Shown here: one piece after another, positions 24,745-33,629 of the stretch
How positions within the stretch are numbered: position 1 is the first letter of the stretch
How the letters are laid out: each line of letters starts with the position of its first letter
Source: a virus
Virus record (IMG/VR): IMGVR_UViG_3300037504_001229
Location: 1 to 64,000 of that record
DNA length: 64,000 nucleotides
Reading direction: 5' to 3' (one strand)
Notes under the pieces: model-generated
The model's database searches: none
What the model was told of the DNA's origin: nothing
The model's input: only the letters and a program-made list of their open reading frames with translations
Made by a program: the position numbers and the translations under genes

Positions 24745-26076
24745 ATGAGTAAAGATTTTAGATCATCTAGAGAATGGGTTTTTCATTTTGTTGAAAGTGA
24801 GGGACCTGAATGGGTTAGATCAAACTATAAAAGACATACTACAGAAGTAAGAAAGGACCCTGTAAATAGACAAAGATTTAATATCTATGTTTCAGAAGCT
24901 TTAAGAAAGTTAAACATAGAAGCAGACAAAGAAGTAGAAAGTACTCCTGGAAAGACAGTTGTTCAAAAGAAAGTAGAAGGAAATAACTTAACAGTTACTA
25001 CAAAGTCTCTTCATATTAAAACTATCGAAGATCTTATTCAATATTCCGAAGTTGATATGACTGAGTGGAAAGTAGCTTCTTATGAAAGTAACTCTTGGGA
25101 AGTTTCCATGGGTAATAAAGCTACAGGAGGAAAAGGACCTCAAACATATACTAACTATCAAGTTAAAGCAAAGTTTGTCCCTAGAGTTGATCCTATTAAA
25201 AAAGTTATTCTCGATGAGTTTAGAAAAGAAGCTCTGAATTATTCGCCTAAATTTCCTAAGATTAAAAGAGATTCTTCGACTAAAGAAGGGGTACTAGCAG
25301 AAGTATCTGTTCCTGACTTACACTTTGGTCAGCTTTCTTGGGCTAAGGAAACATTAGATCGAGATTATGATATTAAAATAGCGGAAAGGATGTTTGTTGA
25401 TGCGGTAGAACATTTAGTATCTAATGTAACTAGAATGTATAAAGTTGATCACTTTTTATTTCCTATAGGAAATGATTTCTTTAATGTTAACTCTGCTTTA
25501 AATACAACTTTTAGAGGTACTCCCCAAAGTGAAGATGATAGAGGTAAAAAGTCTTTTACTAATGCATGGAAAATGCTAGTAAAAGTTATAGAAAAAATGT
25601 TATCTATTGCTGATGTTACACTTCTAGTAATACCCGGAAACCATGATTACGAAAAAGCATATTATCTGGGTGAAGTATTATATGCATGGTTTAAAGATTG
25701 TGAAAATGTAACAGTAGATAACTCACCTTCGACAAAAAAATATTTTTTATACGGAAATAGTTTAATAGGATTTCTACATCAAATTAAGAAAAGAAAGTTA
25801 AATGAATACCCACTTATTATGGCAAATGATGTTCCAAACTTGTGGAACAAGGCTAAGTTTACTGAAATACATACAGGACATCTTCATAAAGAGAGAATGG
25901 ATGAAATTCAAAAAACAAAAATTGTGTCTCTACCATCACTTGTTTCCTTAAGTGAATGGGCAAGTAACGAAGGTTTTAATCATCTTAAAGAAGCTCAACT
26001 TCAAGTTTGGACAAAAGATAATGGAAAGAGATCAGTATTGCATTATTATCCAAGTGAGGAACTGTATGGAAAGTAG
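24745..26076 (+). CDS. Calcineurin-like metallophosphoesterase
   Basis: A 443-residue protein. An N-terminal region (1-150) begins with 'SSREWVFHFVESEG', a helix reminiscent of a DNA-binding part. A phosphoesterase domain follows, with DLH at 191-193, GNDFF near 247, GNHD at 298-301 and GHLH at 378-381. The full set of metal ligands is present, so it should be active as a nuclease or phosphatase. It is distinct from the Mre11-like subunit at 2642 and has no Rad50 partner adjacent. Proteins of this architecture are common in phages, mostly uncharacterised. It belongs to the replication operon. Confidence 0.75.
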   Translation: MSKDFRSSREWVFHFVESEGPEWVRSNYKRHTTEVRKDPVNRQRFNIYVSEALRKLNIEADKEVESTPGKTVVQKKVEGNNLTVTTKSLHIKTIEDLIQYSEVDMTEWKVASYESNSWEVSMGNKATGGKGPQTYTNYQVKAKFVPRVDPIKKVILDEFRKEALNYSPKFPKIKRDSSTKEGVLAEVSVPDLHFGQLSWAKETLDRDYDIKIAERMFVDAVEHLVSNVTRMYKVDHFLFPIGNDFFNVNSALNTTFRGTPQSEDDRGKKSFTNAWKMLVKVIEKMLSIADVTLLVIPGNHDYEKAYYLGEVLYAWFKDCENVTVDNSPSTKKYFLYGNSLIGFLHQIKKRKLNEYPLIMANDVPNLWNKAKFTEIHTGHLHKERMDEIQKTKIVSLPSLVSLSEWASNEGFNHLKEAQLQVWTKDNGKRSVLHYYPSEELYGK

Positions 26077-26539
26077 TTTTATAAAAGTGGAAAATAAATT
26101 GTCTCATATCGATGGAGATTCTTCTGGAGTAGCTTATAGATTTAGTTTGGACAAGCCTTTTTGTCCACAAGAAGTTATTGTATTTTTAAGAAGTTTTTTA
26201 GAGGAAACTTTTAATCCAAAATTTATAGAGGAAGTTAATGCTTCCTGGCATAAAGATTTTGAAGAACTTGAAATAGAAATAAACGATTTTTATTTTGATT
26301 TAGAGATGAAAATAAAAAATAATCCTGAGGAATACGGACTAACTCAACAAGAACTAGATGATGTATTAAAGTATGTCGAAGATAATGATAATATGATCGA
26401 AGAGGGAGAGGAAGTAAAAGAACAAAATGATATTGAAGAAGTTCATGATGTAGAAAAATTTAAAGATCAGTTAAATAAAAATCCAGAGTTTCTAAAAACA
26501 GTATTTCAGGGTTACTTACGGGATATGTTAGGGGAATAA
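26066..26539 (+). CDS. Unknown acidic protein
   Basis: A 157-residue protein when started at ATG 26066, which has GAGGA 6-9 bases upstream; a longer open frame from 25952 has no ribosome site and overlaps the previous gene. It overlaps the phosphoesterase stop by 11 bases. It is very acidic from residue 95 on (EEGEEVKEQND). No motif is known. Function unknown; the acidic nature suggests protein-protein contact. Confidence 0.5.
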   Translation: MESSFIKVENKLSHIDGDSSGVAYRFSLDKPFCPQEVIVFLRSFLEETFNPKFIEEVNASWHKDFEELEIEINDFYFDLEMKIKNNPEEYGLTQQELDDVLKYVEDNDNMIEEGEEVKEQNDIEEVHDVEKFKDQLNKNPEFLKTVFQGYLRDMLGE

Positions 26540-27507
26540 TGAAATACGATTTCGTCATAGTAGACTCAAATAATTGGTACTATCGAAACTATGAAATACA
26601 TAAAGAGAAAACTCATCAAGTAGGTCTTAAAACTATTGTTACTGGAGGAATACAAGGATTTCTGAAGTCTTTTGAAAAATGGAAAAGAGATTTTACTCAT
26701 GAGGATACTATTTTTTATTTTCTTTTTGATAACGCTACTACAAAGTCGAACCTTCGACAACAGATGATCGATCCTGCTTACAAGGAAAATAGAAAACAAA
26801 GACCTAAGTCTTTTTATAGAAGTATAGACTACTTAAGATTGATTTTAGAAAACTATGATAATAACTTATATTGTATATATGGAACAGGGTACGAAGCTGA
26901 CGATATAGTCCCTTATGTCTTAAAAAATATCCCAAAAGATAGCAATAAACTTCTTATAAGTGAAGATTTAGATTGGAGTAGACTTATATCAAAAAATATT
27001 CATCAGTACATGAAAAAAGAAATATTTGACGATAAAAGATTTCTTCAAAAATACGGATTTAAACCTACACTAGATAAAATAGTACTTTATAAAACAATAA
27101 AAGGAGATTCTTCCGATGGAATTCCTATAGGAGTAGAACGGTTTCCTACAAAGAAACTCATTAGGCTTGTAGATGATTATAAAGATATTTATGATGTATT
27201 TGATAACTTAAATATAATAGATTATTTAAATGAAACTTGGAAAAATAAGTTTAAAGAGAAAAAAAATAGATTAATATTAAATTATCAACTTGTGTCTTTT
27301 TTTAAGTTAGATGAAAAATTTGTAAAAGAATGTACTAGTAAAGGACAATATAGACCAGAACAACTTAAAATAATCTATAAATCTTTAGGATTTAAACTTG
27401 ATGAAATAGATAAAAGAGTATATACTTATTTAAAAGAAAAGGAGGCTAAGAAAAAAGGCTATAACGGATTTCTAAAGCCACCAGAAGTATACTTAAAAAG
27501 GAAATAG
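26539..27507 (+). CDS. 5'-3' exonuclease / flap endonuclease
   Basis: A 322-residue PIN/FEN-family nuclease. The acidic metal-binding residues are in place: 'VDSNNW' at 8-13, 'YKENRK' near 91, 'EADDIVP' near 120, 'SEDLDW' near 142 and 'KGDSSDGIPIG' near 192. After these comes a helix-hairpin-helix-type part. It removes RNA primers and flaps during lagging-strand synthesis, complementing the polymerase at 36873, which lacks this domain. T4 RNase H plays the same role. Its start overlaps the previous stop by one base. Confidence 0.88.
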   Translation: MKYDFVIVDSNNWYYRNYEIHKEKTHQVGLKTIVTGGIQGFLKSFEKWKRDFTHEDTIFYFLFDNATTKSNLRQQMIDPAYKENRKQRPKSFYRSIDYLRLILENYDNNLYCIYGTGYEADDIVPYVLKNIPKDSNKLLISEDLDWSRLISKNIHQYMKKEIFDDKRFLQKYGFKPTLDKIVLYKTIKGDSSDGIPIGVERFPTKKLIRLVDDYKDIYDVFDNLNIIDYLNETWKNKFKEKKNRLILNYQLVSFFKLDEKFVKECTSKGQYRPEQLKIIYKSLGFKLDEIDKRVYTYLKEKEAKKKGYNGFLKPPEVYLKRK

Positions 27508-27509
27508 AA

Positions 27510-29375
27510 ATGTGGGAAGTAAATATTATTGAAAATGAAATAGAAGTATCTTTTTCAGGAGAAAATTTCGATGACTATAAATCCATTATGAAAAGTAATG
27601 GATTAATATTCAATAGTAGGAAAAAAGTATGGACTACATCTTCTCCTAAACTATTTAAAGATAAAGTTTTACCTATACTCCAAAGTATTGAACCAGGAAA
27701 AGTAAATGTTAATAAATTAAGCAAACTTGCAGAAAAAGAAGAATTAGAGTTAGATCAAACTTATTTTTTTAGAAATAAACTTGATTTAGATAGTGTCAAA
27801 CTTCCTTCTATAAAAGGGAAACCTCCTTACGAAGATTTTCAAATAGACTGTATCAAAAAAGGTATATGTCAAAATAGATACGGATTATTTTTGCAGATGG
27901 GTACAGGTAAGACGTTCATCGTAGTTTCCATATTAAATCAACTTTTTAAACAAAATAAAATAAATAAAGTTTTAGTTGTTTGTCCTGGTGAAGCTCTTTA
28001 CAACTGGAGAAGAGAACTAAAAAGGTTTTCTACTTTTGCTGAAGATAACGAAAGTATCCTAATATCAACTGCAAATAAAAACAGAGATCCCTTACAAGAT
28101 TTAGAAAAACCTGTATATGTTATGACATATCGTCATTTTCTAACTTTGTCGGATGATTATTATCAAAAAAAGAATAATAGAAAATCAACAAAATATATTA
28201 AACCAACTATTCCTTGGAATGAGTGGGGAACTAGTAGAGCTATAATACTTGACGAAAGTCACAATGCAAAGAACCCGCAGGCAAGACAAACAAAAGTTCT
28301 TTCTCTTCATAAAAAATATTTTGAATATAGATATCTTTTAACTGGTACACCTACTCCTAATGAATTTGGAGAAATATATTCCCAGATTAGATTTTTAGAT
28401 GAAAAAGTTATTCCTGAAAAAAGTTATTATCATTGGATAGGAAAAGTAGCACATATTGGAAATAGATTTAGCGCTTATGCTGTTAATAAAGAAAAGGGAG
28501 ATAATGGATACAAAAGTGAAGAAGTAGAGGAAGAGCAAAAAAAGATAAGCCCTTTAGTTACTAGATACAAGTCTAACGAAGTTTTAGAACTTCCTGATCT
28601 AATGATTAAACCATATTATACAGAACTTACTGATATTCAAAAAGAAATATATCAACATATTGTTAATTATGTTATTTATAAAGTAAAAGAGGAGAATGAA
28701 GGCAGACTTGTTCCTAAAAAAGTTTTTAACCAGTTTGCTTTTATAGTTCAAGCATATGAAAACGCTTGTTTGCTAAAAGGGAAAGTAGATCCTGTATATT
28801 CTTCTAAACTAAACAAGCTTATTGAAAAATTTAAATTTGACAATAAGCATCATGCTAAACTTAGTATAGTAGATAGTCTTTTAGAGGAATATCTAAATGA
28901 ACAAAAAAAGAAAGTGGCTATAATGGATTACCATCCGTTAACTATCGAACAGATAGTAGAACGATATAAAAAATATAATCCAGTTTTTATTCATGGGGGA
29001 AGTACTCCAAAAGAAAAAAGTAAAGACGAACATAGAGATCAAACTATAGAAAAGTTTAAACATGATAAAAATTGTAACTTGCTTGTAGGATCTTCTATGG
29101 TCCTTTCTACTGCTATTAACTTAACAGAATGTACAAGAGTTATTTATTTTTCTAGAAACTTTTCTTACTTAGATTGGAGTCAGTCTATAAAAAGATTTCA
29201 CAGAATAGGAAGTTCAGAACCAGTTATAATAAATCCAATAATAAGTGAAAATACACTAGAGGAAAGGGTTGAAACTGCTTTACGGAATAAAAAAGACCTA
29301 GACGATACTATCTTTAGCAAAGATTATCTAACACAAGAGGAGTGGAAGAAAATATTCACTGGCAACTCTTTATGA
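27510..29375 (+). CDS. SNF2-family DNA helicase/translocase
   Basis: A 621-residue superfamily 2 ATPase. Residues 10-60 look like a HARP-type or small substrate-binding domain ('FDDYKSIMKSNGLIFNSRKK'). The motor has Walker A 'MGTGKT' at 130-135, DESH at 248-251, 'LTGTP' near 275 and the C-lobe with 'RFHRIG' near 570, typical of SNF2 proteins. Proteins of this type can anneal or remodel forks (UvsW- or SMARCAL1-like). The gene is in the replication operon between the flap nuclease and the class 1 promoter at 29368. The exact substrate is unknown. Confidence 0.87.
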   Translation: MWEVNIIENEIEVSFSGENFDDYKSIMKSNGLIFNSRKKVWTTSSPKLFKDKVLPILQSIEPGKVNVNKLSKLAEKEELELDQTYFFRNKLDLDSVKLPSIKGKPPYEDFQIDCIKKGICQNRYGLFLQMGTGKTFIVVSILNQLFKQNKINKVLVVCPGEALYNWRRELKRFSTFAEDNESILISTANKNRDPLQDLEKPVYVMTYRHFLTLSDDYYQKKNNRKSTKYIKPTIPWNEWGTSRAIILDESHNAKNPQARQTKVLSLHKKYFEYRYLLTGTPTPNEFGEIYSQIRFLDEKVIPEKSYYHWIGKVAHIGNRFSAYAVNKEKGDNGYKSEEVEEEQKKISPLVTRYKSNEVLELPDLMIKPYYTELTDIQKEIYQHIVNYVIYKVKEENEGRLVPKKVFNQFAFIVQAYENACLLKGKVDPVYSSKLNKLIEKFKFDNKHHAKLSIVDSLLEEYLNEQKKKVAIMDYHPLTIEQIVERYKKYNPVFIHGGSTPKEKSKDEHRDQTIEKFKHDKNCNLLVGSSMVLSTAINLTECTRVIYFSRNFSYLDWSQSIKRFHRIGSSEPVIINPIISENTLEERVETALRNKKDLDDTIFSKDYLTQEEWKKIFTGNSL

Positions 29376-29397
29376 AATTCTGTAAGTAGTATATAAT
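29368..29397 (+). promoter_or_regulatory. Class 1 promoter for the deazaguanine operon
   Basis: CTTTATG, 14 bases, GTATATAAT. The -35 overlaps the helicase stop codon. The next gene starts at 29427 with AAGGAG. No further promoter is evident for about 10 kb, so this may drive the modification cluster up to the polymerase. Confidence 0.65.
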
Positions 29398-29426
29398 ATT
29401 AAAAATATATTTCGAAGGAGAAAAAA

Positions 29427-29687
29427 ATGAAAACAATTAAGGTTTTGTCAAAAAAGTATGGTGATTTTGAAGTTAGACTTAGTAGAGAAGATTATTCTAA
29501 AGTAAAAGGTCTTCCTATTGGAGTAAAGACAGAGGGCGGAACAAAAAGAACTTTAGTTCCGTATCTTTACGAAAAGGGTAAACAGAAGCAACTTTCTTCC
29601 TACCTTTTTGGAAACAAAGGTAGAGTTATTAGTTACAAGGACGGAGATCATTTTAATCTTACAAGATCTAACGTAAAGGTTGTATAA
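29427..29687 (+). CDS. Small HNH-like or AP2-like DNA-binding protein
   Basis: An 86-residue protein ending in 'ISYKDGDHFNLTRSNVKVV', which has the pattern of the end of an HNH domain (xDGDxxNxxxxNL) or an AP2-type DNA-binding partner. The catalytic histidine is missing, so it may be a DNA-binding remnant or regulator. It is the first gene of the class 1 transcript leading to the deazaguanine cluster. Identification is tentative. Confidence 0.4.
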   Translation: MKTIKVLSKKYGDFEVRLSREDYSKVKGLPIGVKTEGGTKRTLVPYLYEKGKQKQLSSYLFGNKGRVISYKDGDHFNLTRSNVKVV

Positions 29688-29693
29688 GTAAAT

Positions 29694-30125
29694 ATGAAAA
29701 AGACAAGTGCTGGAGTAGTTCTAAGTGATGGAAGTTATGTCCTTATAGGACATGCTTCCGGAAAGCCAGAAAGAAACGGCTACGATATTTTTAAAGGCTG
29801 GGTTATGTTTGGAGTGGAAAATCCAGTTAAGGCCGCTCTTCGTGAATTAGAGGAGGAGAGTGGCATAGTTTTACTTCCTGATGAGATTGAAGAGTTAGGA
29901 AAGTTTAAATATCAGCCTAAAAAGGATCTAAAACTTTATCTTTATAGAAGTGAAAACTTGAAAAGAGAGTTTAAAATTGAGGATTTAAGATGTACATCTT
30001 TTATCCCTTTTAAAGGTATACCTGAAATAAATGGATATAAATTTTGTCCTATTAACAAACTTTCATATTTTCTATATAATTCTCTTCATCCTATAGTTAA
30101 TAAAATTATAAAGGAGAAATTTTAA
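29694..30125 (+). CDS. NUDIX hydrolase
   Basis: A 143-residue protein with a NUDIX box containing RELEEESGI (50-58), preceded by 'GWVMFGVENPVKAAL'. The REUxEExGU core is complete, but the upstream GG pair is altered (GW). NUDIX enzymes cleave nucleoside diphosphate compounds. In a phage with an unusual deoxynucleotide, it could clear damaged or unwanted nucleotides or, less likely, take part in cap removal. It lies just before the UDG gene and the QueD/QueE/FolE genes. Confidence 0.82.
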   Translation: MKKTSAGVVLSDGSYVLIGHASGKPERNGYDIFKGWVMFGVENPVKAALRELEEESGIVLLPDEIEELGKFKYQPKKDLKLYLYRSENLKREFKIEDLRCTSFIPFKGIPEINGYKFCPINKLSYFLYNSLHPIVNKIIKEKF

Positions 30126-30721
30126 TGATAGAATTTAATAGAACAAAATATACAAATTGTAAAGATTGTCCTTTAAATTCTATGAATAAAGTATTTGGAA
30201 GGGGTGACGAAGATAGAAATTTTAATAGTGGTATTATCTTTTTAGGAGAAGCACCTGGAGTAGAGGAAGACAGGCAGAAAAAACCTTTTGTAGGACAATC
30301 GGGAAAGCTTTTAGATTTAGTATTACATGAGGTTGGAATACATAGAGATTACTGTTGGATTACAAATAGAATTATTTGTAGACCACCTCAAAATAACTTT
30401 AATGCAGATGGTTTACCTGAAGCAATAAGTTTATGTTCTCATGGGTTATTTCAAGAGTTTAAATATTTAAGAGAAGAAGCTGGATATAAAATTATTGTTC
30501 CTCTTGGAGCTAATGCTTTAGGAGCTTTTAAACTTAAAGGAATAAAAAGATATAAAGGGCAAGTTATAAATGATATAGATTTAGATATGAAAGTTATTCC
30601 AACATATCATCCTTCGTATCTAGTAAGAAACGGAGGTAAAATTTTAAAAGAAGAAAATAATGAACTTTGGGAAAGTTGGAAAAAGGATTTTGAACTAGTA
30701 AAGGAGATTAGTAATGCCTGA
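30125..30721 (+). CDS. Family 4-type uracil-DNA glycosylase
   Basis: A 198-residue protein. It has CKDC at 12-15 (two of four FeS-cluster cysteines), 'GEAPGVEED' at 41-49, 'NRIICRPPQNN' near 82, a later cysteine, and 'YHPSYLV' near 160. This is the motif order of thermostable, 4Fe-4S-containing UDGs. It removes uracil from DNA. Its start overlaps the NUDIX stop. Its location next to the deazaguanine genes suggests genome-quality control, but it could also simply be part of the replication block. Confidence 0.85.
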   Translation: MIEFNRTKYTNCKDCPLNSMNKVFGRGDEDRNFNSGIIFLGEAPGVEEDRQKKPFVGQSGKLLDLVLHEVGIHRDYCWITNRIICRPPQNNFNADGLPEAISLCSHGLFQEFKYLREEAGYKIIVPLGANALGAFKLKGIKRYKGQVINDIDLDMKVIPTYHPSYLVRNGGKILKEENNELWESWKKDFELVKEISNA

Positions 30722-31094
30722 AAATAAAATTATACTTCATACAGAAACTGTTATAGATTCAGCACATAAGTTAGAACTCTATAATGGGGCATGCTCACGT
30801 ATCCATGGCCACTCGTGGCTTGTAAAAGTTTGGATTAAAGGAACACCAGAAGATCAAGACAAAGTAGGTATTATTTTTGATTTTGGAAAAGTAAAGGATA
30901 TTAAAGAAAAACTTGATCATAGATATATTAATGACGTTGTTAACTTTAATCCTACAGCTGAAAACTTAGTTATGTTTATTTATGATTTGCTAAAAAGAGA
31001 TTACCCAAGTTTAGAGTTTTGTGTTAGAATATACGAAACAGCAGTAGGGAAAGAAACTTGGGCACAATATGGAGATTTTGAATGGGTAAGTTAG
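30714..31094 (+). CDS. queD: 6-carboxy-tetrahydropterin synthase
   Basis: A 126-residue T-fold enzyme. It has 'SAHKL' near 16, then 'CSRIHGHSW' (25-33) with the zinc ligands and catalytic cysteine, 'DFGKV', 'LDHRYIND', 'PTAENL' and the final 'YETA' with glutamate. It converts dihydroneopterin triphosphate to 6-carboxy-tetrahydropterin, the second step of 7-deazaguanine synthesis. It overlaps the UDG stop and the queE start, so the three are translationally coupled. Confidence 0.92.
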   Translation: MPENKIILHTETVIDSAHKLELYNGACSRIHGHSWLVKVWIKGTPEDQDKVGIIFDFGKVKDIKEKLDHRYINDVVNFNPTAENLVMFIYDLLKRDYPSLEFCVRIYETAVGKETWAQYGDFEWVS

Positions 31095-31753
31095 TTAGAT
31101 TAGCAGAAGAACCTTTTTATGGATTTCAAGGGGAGGGTTCAACTCAAGGGAAGCTTTCTCTTTTCATTCGTTTTTCGGGGTGCAATTTGTCATGTACTCT
31201 ATGTGATTCTACTTTTGCAAGTAGGCAACATGAGGAACATATTTTTGAGCTAGGTTATTTAAAAAGAGTAGTAGAAGAAAGGAATAGTAATATTGTATTT
31301 ACTGGTGGAGAGCCTTTTCTTTATATAGATAAACTATATGATTTTATTTGCTCAATAGAAAATACTGTTGAGATAGAAACAAACGGAACTATTGTTCCAG
31401 ATGAATTGTACGGATTTATGCATGGAGGGGTACAGTTTAATATTTCCCCCAAAGAAAATATAAAACAAGATTCTATTATAGATACAAAACCTCATCTTTT
31501 AAGAGAGCTAAAAAGGTATGATAGATATTGTGTCAAGTTTCTTTTACAAGATGATAGTGATATTGATTATGTTAAAGATGTTCAAAGTAGATATAATATT
31601 CCAGATGAGAAAGTTTATATACAACCTGTAGGAACTCATCGAGAAGCTCTTTATAAAATTGTAGAAAAGTATTATAATACTATTATAGGTAACAAATGGA
31701 ACTTGAGTGCAAGGCTTCATGTTCTATTTTTTAATGATAAGAGAGGAGTTTAA
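31082..31753 (+). CDS. queE: 7-carboxy-7-deazaguanine synthase (radical SAM)
   Basis: A 223-residue radical SAM enzyme with 'FYGFQGEG' near 12-19, the cluster motif C34-x3-C38-x2-C41 and 'FTGGEPFL' near 80. These are typical QueE marks; the short length matches the family. It makes 7-carboxy-7-deazaguanine (CDG) from the QueD product. It starts within queD and is followed directly by folE. No queC gene, which would convert CDG into preQ0, is present in the window. Confidence 0.92.
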   Translation: MGKLVRLAEEPFYGFQGEGSTQGKLSLFIRFSGCNLSCTLCDSTFASRQHEEHIFELGYLKRVVEERNSNIVFTGGEPFLYIDKLYDFICSIENTVEIETNGTIVPDELYGFMHGGVQFNISPKENIKQDSIIDTKPHLLRELKRYDRYCVKFLLQDDSDIDYVKDVQSRYNIPDEKVYIQPVGTHREALYKIVEKYYNTIIGNKWNLSARLHVLFFNDKRGV

Positions 31754-32362
31754 ATGATACCTAGTAATGGTAATAAAGTTATTAATAATGTAAGTAGAAG
31801 TAATATGATTCGTATGGTTTCAGAAAAATTTAAAGAAATTCTTGATATAATGAGCTTTGATTTAGAAGATCAACAAATTAAAGATACTCCTAACCGTTGG
31901 GCAAAAATGATGATTAATGAACTATTGTCTGGATGTTATACAGAAGAACCTAAAATGACTGTTTTTAAAAATACAAAGAAGTACGACGAAATAATATTTT
32001 TAGGACCAATACAAATTAAAAGTCTTTGTTCGCATCATGTTGTTCCGTTTCGAGGAAAGGCGTATTTAGCTTACATTCCTGGAGATTATGTTTGTGGGAT
32101 TTCTAAGCTTTCTCGGATTGTTAATTGGTTTATGCGAAGACCTCAAATACAAGAGGAACTAACAAAACAAATTGCTGACTATATGGAAGATAAACTGAAA
32201 CCAAAAGGATGTGCAGTTTATATTGAAGCTCAACATGAGTGTATGATTATTAGAGGAGTAGAAGAAAGTGATAGTTGGATGAAGACAAGTGATATGAGAG
32301 GTGGGTTTAAGAAAAAGTCTTCTACAAGAAAAGAATTTTTTGATATGGTAAATAAAAGCTAA
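31754..32362 (+). CDS. folE: GTP cyclohydrolase I
   Basis: A 202-residue enzyme with 'LCSHHVVPF' holding the zinc ligands near residue 95, 'GKAYLAYIP', 'GISKLSRIV' and 'QHECMIIRG'. It performs the first step from GTP, feeding QueD and QueE. The gene is directly after queE and overlaps the following gene by one base. Phage genomes with modified deoxyguanosine commonly carry this triad, which avoids limitation by host precursor supply. Confidence 0.93.
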   Translation: MIPSNGNKVINNVSRSNMIRMVSEKFKEILDIMSFDLEDQQIKDTPNRWAKMMINELLSGCYTEEPKMTVFKNTKKYDEIIFLGPIQIKSLCSHHVVPFRGKAYLAYIPGDYVCGISKLSRIVNWFMRRPQIQEELTKQIADYMEDKLKPKGCAVYIEAQHECMIIRGVEESDSWMKTSDMRGGFKKKSSTRKEFFDMVNKS

Positions 32363-32697
32363 TGAAAAAATTTATTTGGATAACTACTCAGTTCGAAGGG
32401 ACTCATTATTACCCTTATGCTCCAGAAGAAGTTGCATTTCTAAGAAATGAACATAGACATATATTTCATTTAAAAGTACGGATAGAAGTTTTTTCGAATG
32501 ATAGAGAAATAGAATTTATACTTTTTAAAAGGTTTATAAATTCTTTAATATCATCAAGAAATTTTAACCATAGATCTTGTGAAATGATTAGTGATGATCT
32601 ATATAATCTTATAAGAAAAGAGTATCCTAATAGAGAAATTAGAATTGAAGTATCAGAAGATAATGAGAACGGGAGTTATATAGAATATGGAAAATAA
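32362..32697 (+). CDS. Conserved protein associated with deazaguanine genes
   Basis: A 111-residue protein with 'TQFEGTHYYPYAPEEVAFL', 'HRHIFHLKVRIEVF', 'REIEFILFKRF' and 'CEMISDDLYN', ending in 'IRIEVSEDNENGS'. I recall this very conserved family from many phages and bacteria, where it is mostly annotated as hypothetical. The HxH and D/E-rich pattern recalls a T-fold related to QueD, but the zinc triad is not obvious. It is translationally coupled to folE and to the radical SAM gene. Its contribution to the pathway is unknown. Confidence 0.6.
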   Translation: MKKFIWITTQFEGTHYYPYAPEEVAFLRNEHRHIFHLKVRIEVFSNDREIEFILFKRFINSLISSRNFNHRSCEMISDDLYNLIRKEYPNREIRIEVSEDNENGSYIEYGK

Positions 32698-33628
32698 GTA
32701 TTTTGAAGACTTAGATAACTTTATGTCTAATGTTGAATATCCTTATATATATCAAATTGAAGTTACAGAAAGATGTAACTTACAATGTCCTATGTGCCTT
32801 AATAAAGAAATGACTAATAAACAAGATCTTAAAATGGATCTTTTAGATATAATAATAGAGAATGATTATTTAAGGGATACTCCTTATACTGAGTTACAAA
32901 TGTCAGGAGAGCCTATTCTACATCCTAATCTACTTGAAATAATCTATAAAATTCGAAGTACAGGAACTATGGTAGGTATGTCTTCTAACTTAGCTAAAAA
33001 AATAGATAGTAAGTTATTAAAAACATATAACAGTTTAGATAGCCTTACTATATCCTTTGATGTGTTTGATAAGGAGTTATACGAAGTTTCTAGATATCCT
33101 AATAAGTGGGAAAGTTTTTTATCTAACTTTGAATTTTTGATGGAACATGTTTCTCCTAATGTTTTAGTATTTGTACAATTATTATACTCAGATTGGACTA
33201 AAGAAAAATTTAAAGAAAGTAAAGATAAGCTATATGATTTTTTAATAAAAAATGATTTTCTTAAAGATAATATTATTATAAGGTATGTGGATGACTGTTT
33301 TATAGAACAAAGAGAGGATAGTAGTTCTTTTTACGTAGGGAAGAAGGGATTTTGTATTAATCCATTTTTATCGGTCTCGATTAAAGCTGATGGAATAGTT
33401 GTACCTTGTTGTTTTGATTTTAAAAAGGAACTACCTTTAGGTAACTTATATAATACTAAATTAGAAGATATTTGGAACGGAGATAAAATGCAACTATTAA
33501 GAGATCAACATTTAGGGAAAGAATTTTTACCTGAAAAATGTAGAAAATGTTATTATAGATCACCGATAAGATTGATTTATTCTTTCTTATCTGATTTAAT
33601 TAAGTTTAAAAATACAGGGAGTTTATAA
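32687..33628 (+). CDS. Radical SAM / SPASM-domain enzyme in the deazaguanine cluster
   Basis: A 313-residue protein. The cluster motif is C30-x3-C34-x2-C37 in the context TERCNLQCPMC. It is followed by 'MSGEPILHP' (GEP motif) and a C-terminal SPASM-like region with cysteines in 'FCINPF', 'VPCCFD' and 'CRKCYY', which should bind one or two auxiliary FeS clusters. It is not QueE, which is separate. Such enzymes modify peptides, sugars or other substrates. Its overlap with the preceding gene and location before the glycosyltransferase and DpdA make it a candidate for tailoring the CDG-derived base, or a sugar attached to it. Substrate unknown. Confidence 0.8.
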   Translation: MENKYFEDLDNFMSNVEYPYIYQIEVTERCNLQCPMCLNKEMTNKQDLKMDLLDIIIENDYLRDTPYTELQMSGEPILHPNLLEIIYKIRSTGTMVGMSSNLAKKIDSKLLKTYNSLDSLTISFDVFDKELYEVSRYPNKWESFLSNFEFLMEHVSPNVLVFVQLLYSDWTKEKFKESKDKLYDFLIKNDFLKDNIIIRYVDDCFIEQREDSSSFYVGKKGFCINPFLSVSIKADGIVVPCCFDFKKELPLGNLYNTKLEDIWNGDKMQLLRDQHLGKEFLPEKCRKCYYRSPIRLIYSFLSDLIKFKNTGSL

Positions 33629-33629
33629 T

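Noticed and set aside
25952-26065. N-terminal extension of the gene ending at 26539
   Set aside because: No ribosome site before 25952, and it overlaps the phosphoesterase C-terminus; ATG 26066 has GAGGA in place.
29427-29687. Active homing endonuclease
   Set aside because: The HNH-like end lacks the catalytic histidine and zinc cysteines; at most a DNA-binding remnant.
30125-30721. Evidence for a uracil- or hydroxymethyluracil-containing genome
   Set aside because: A UDG alone does not imply this; no dUTP synthesis or thymidine-hypermodification genes are visible in the window.
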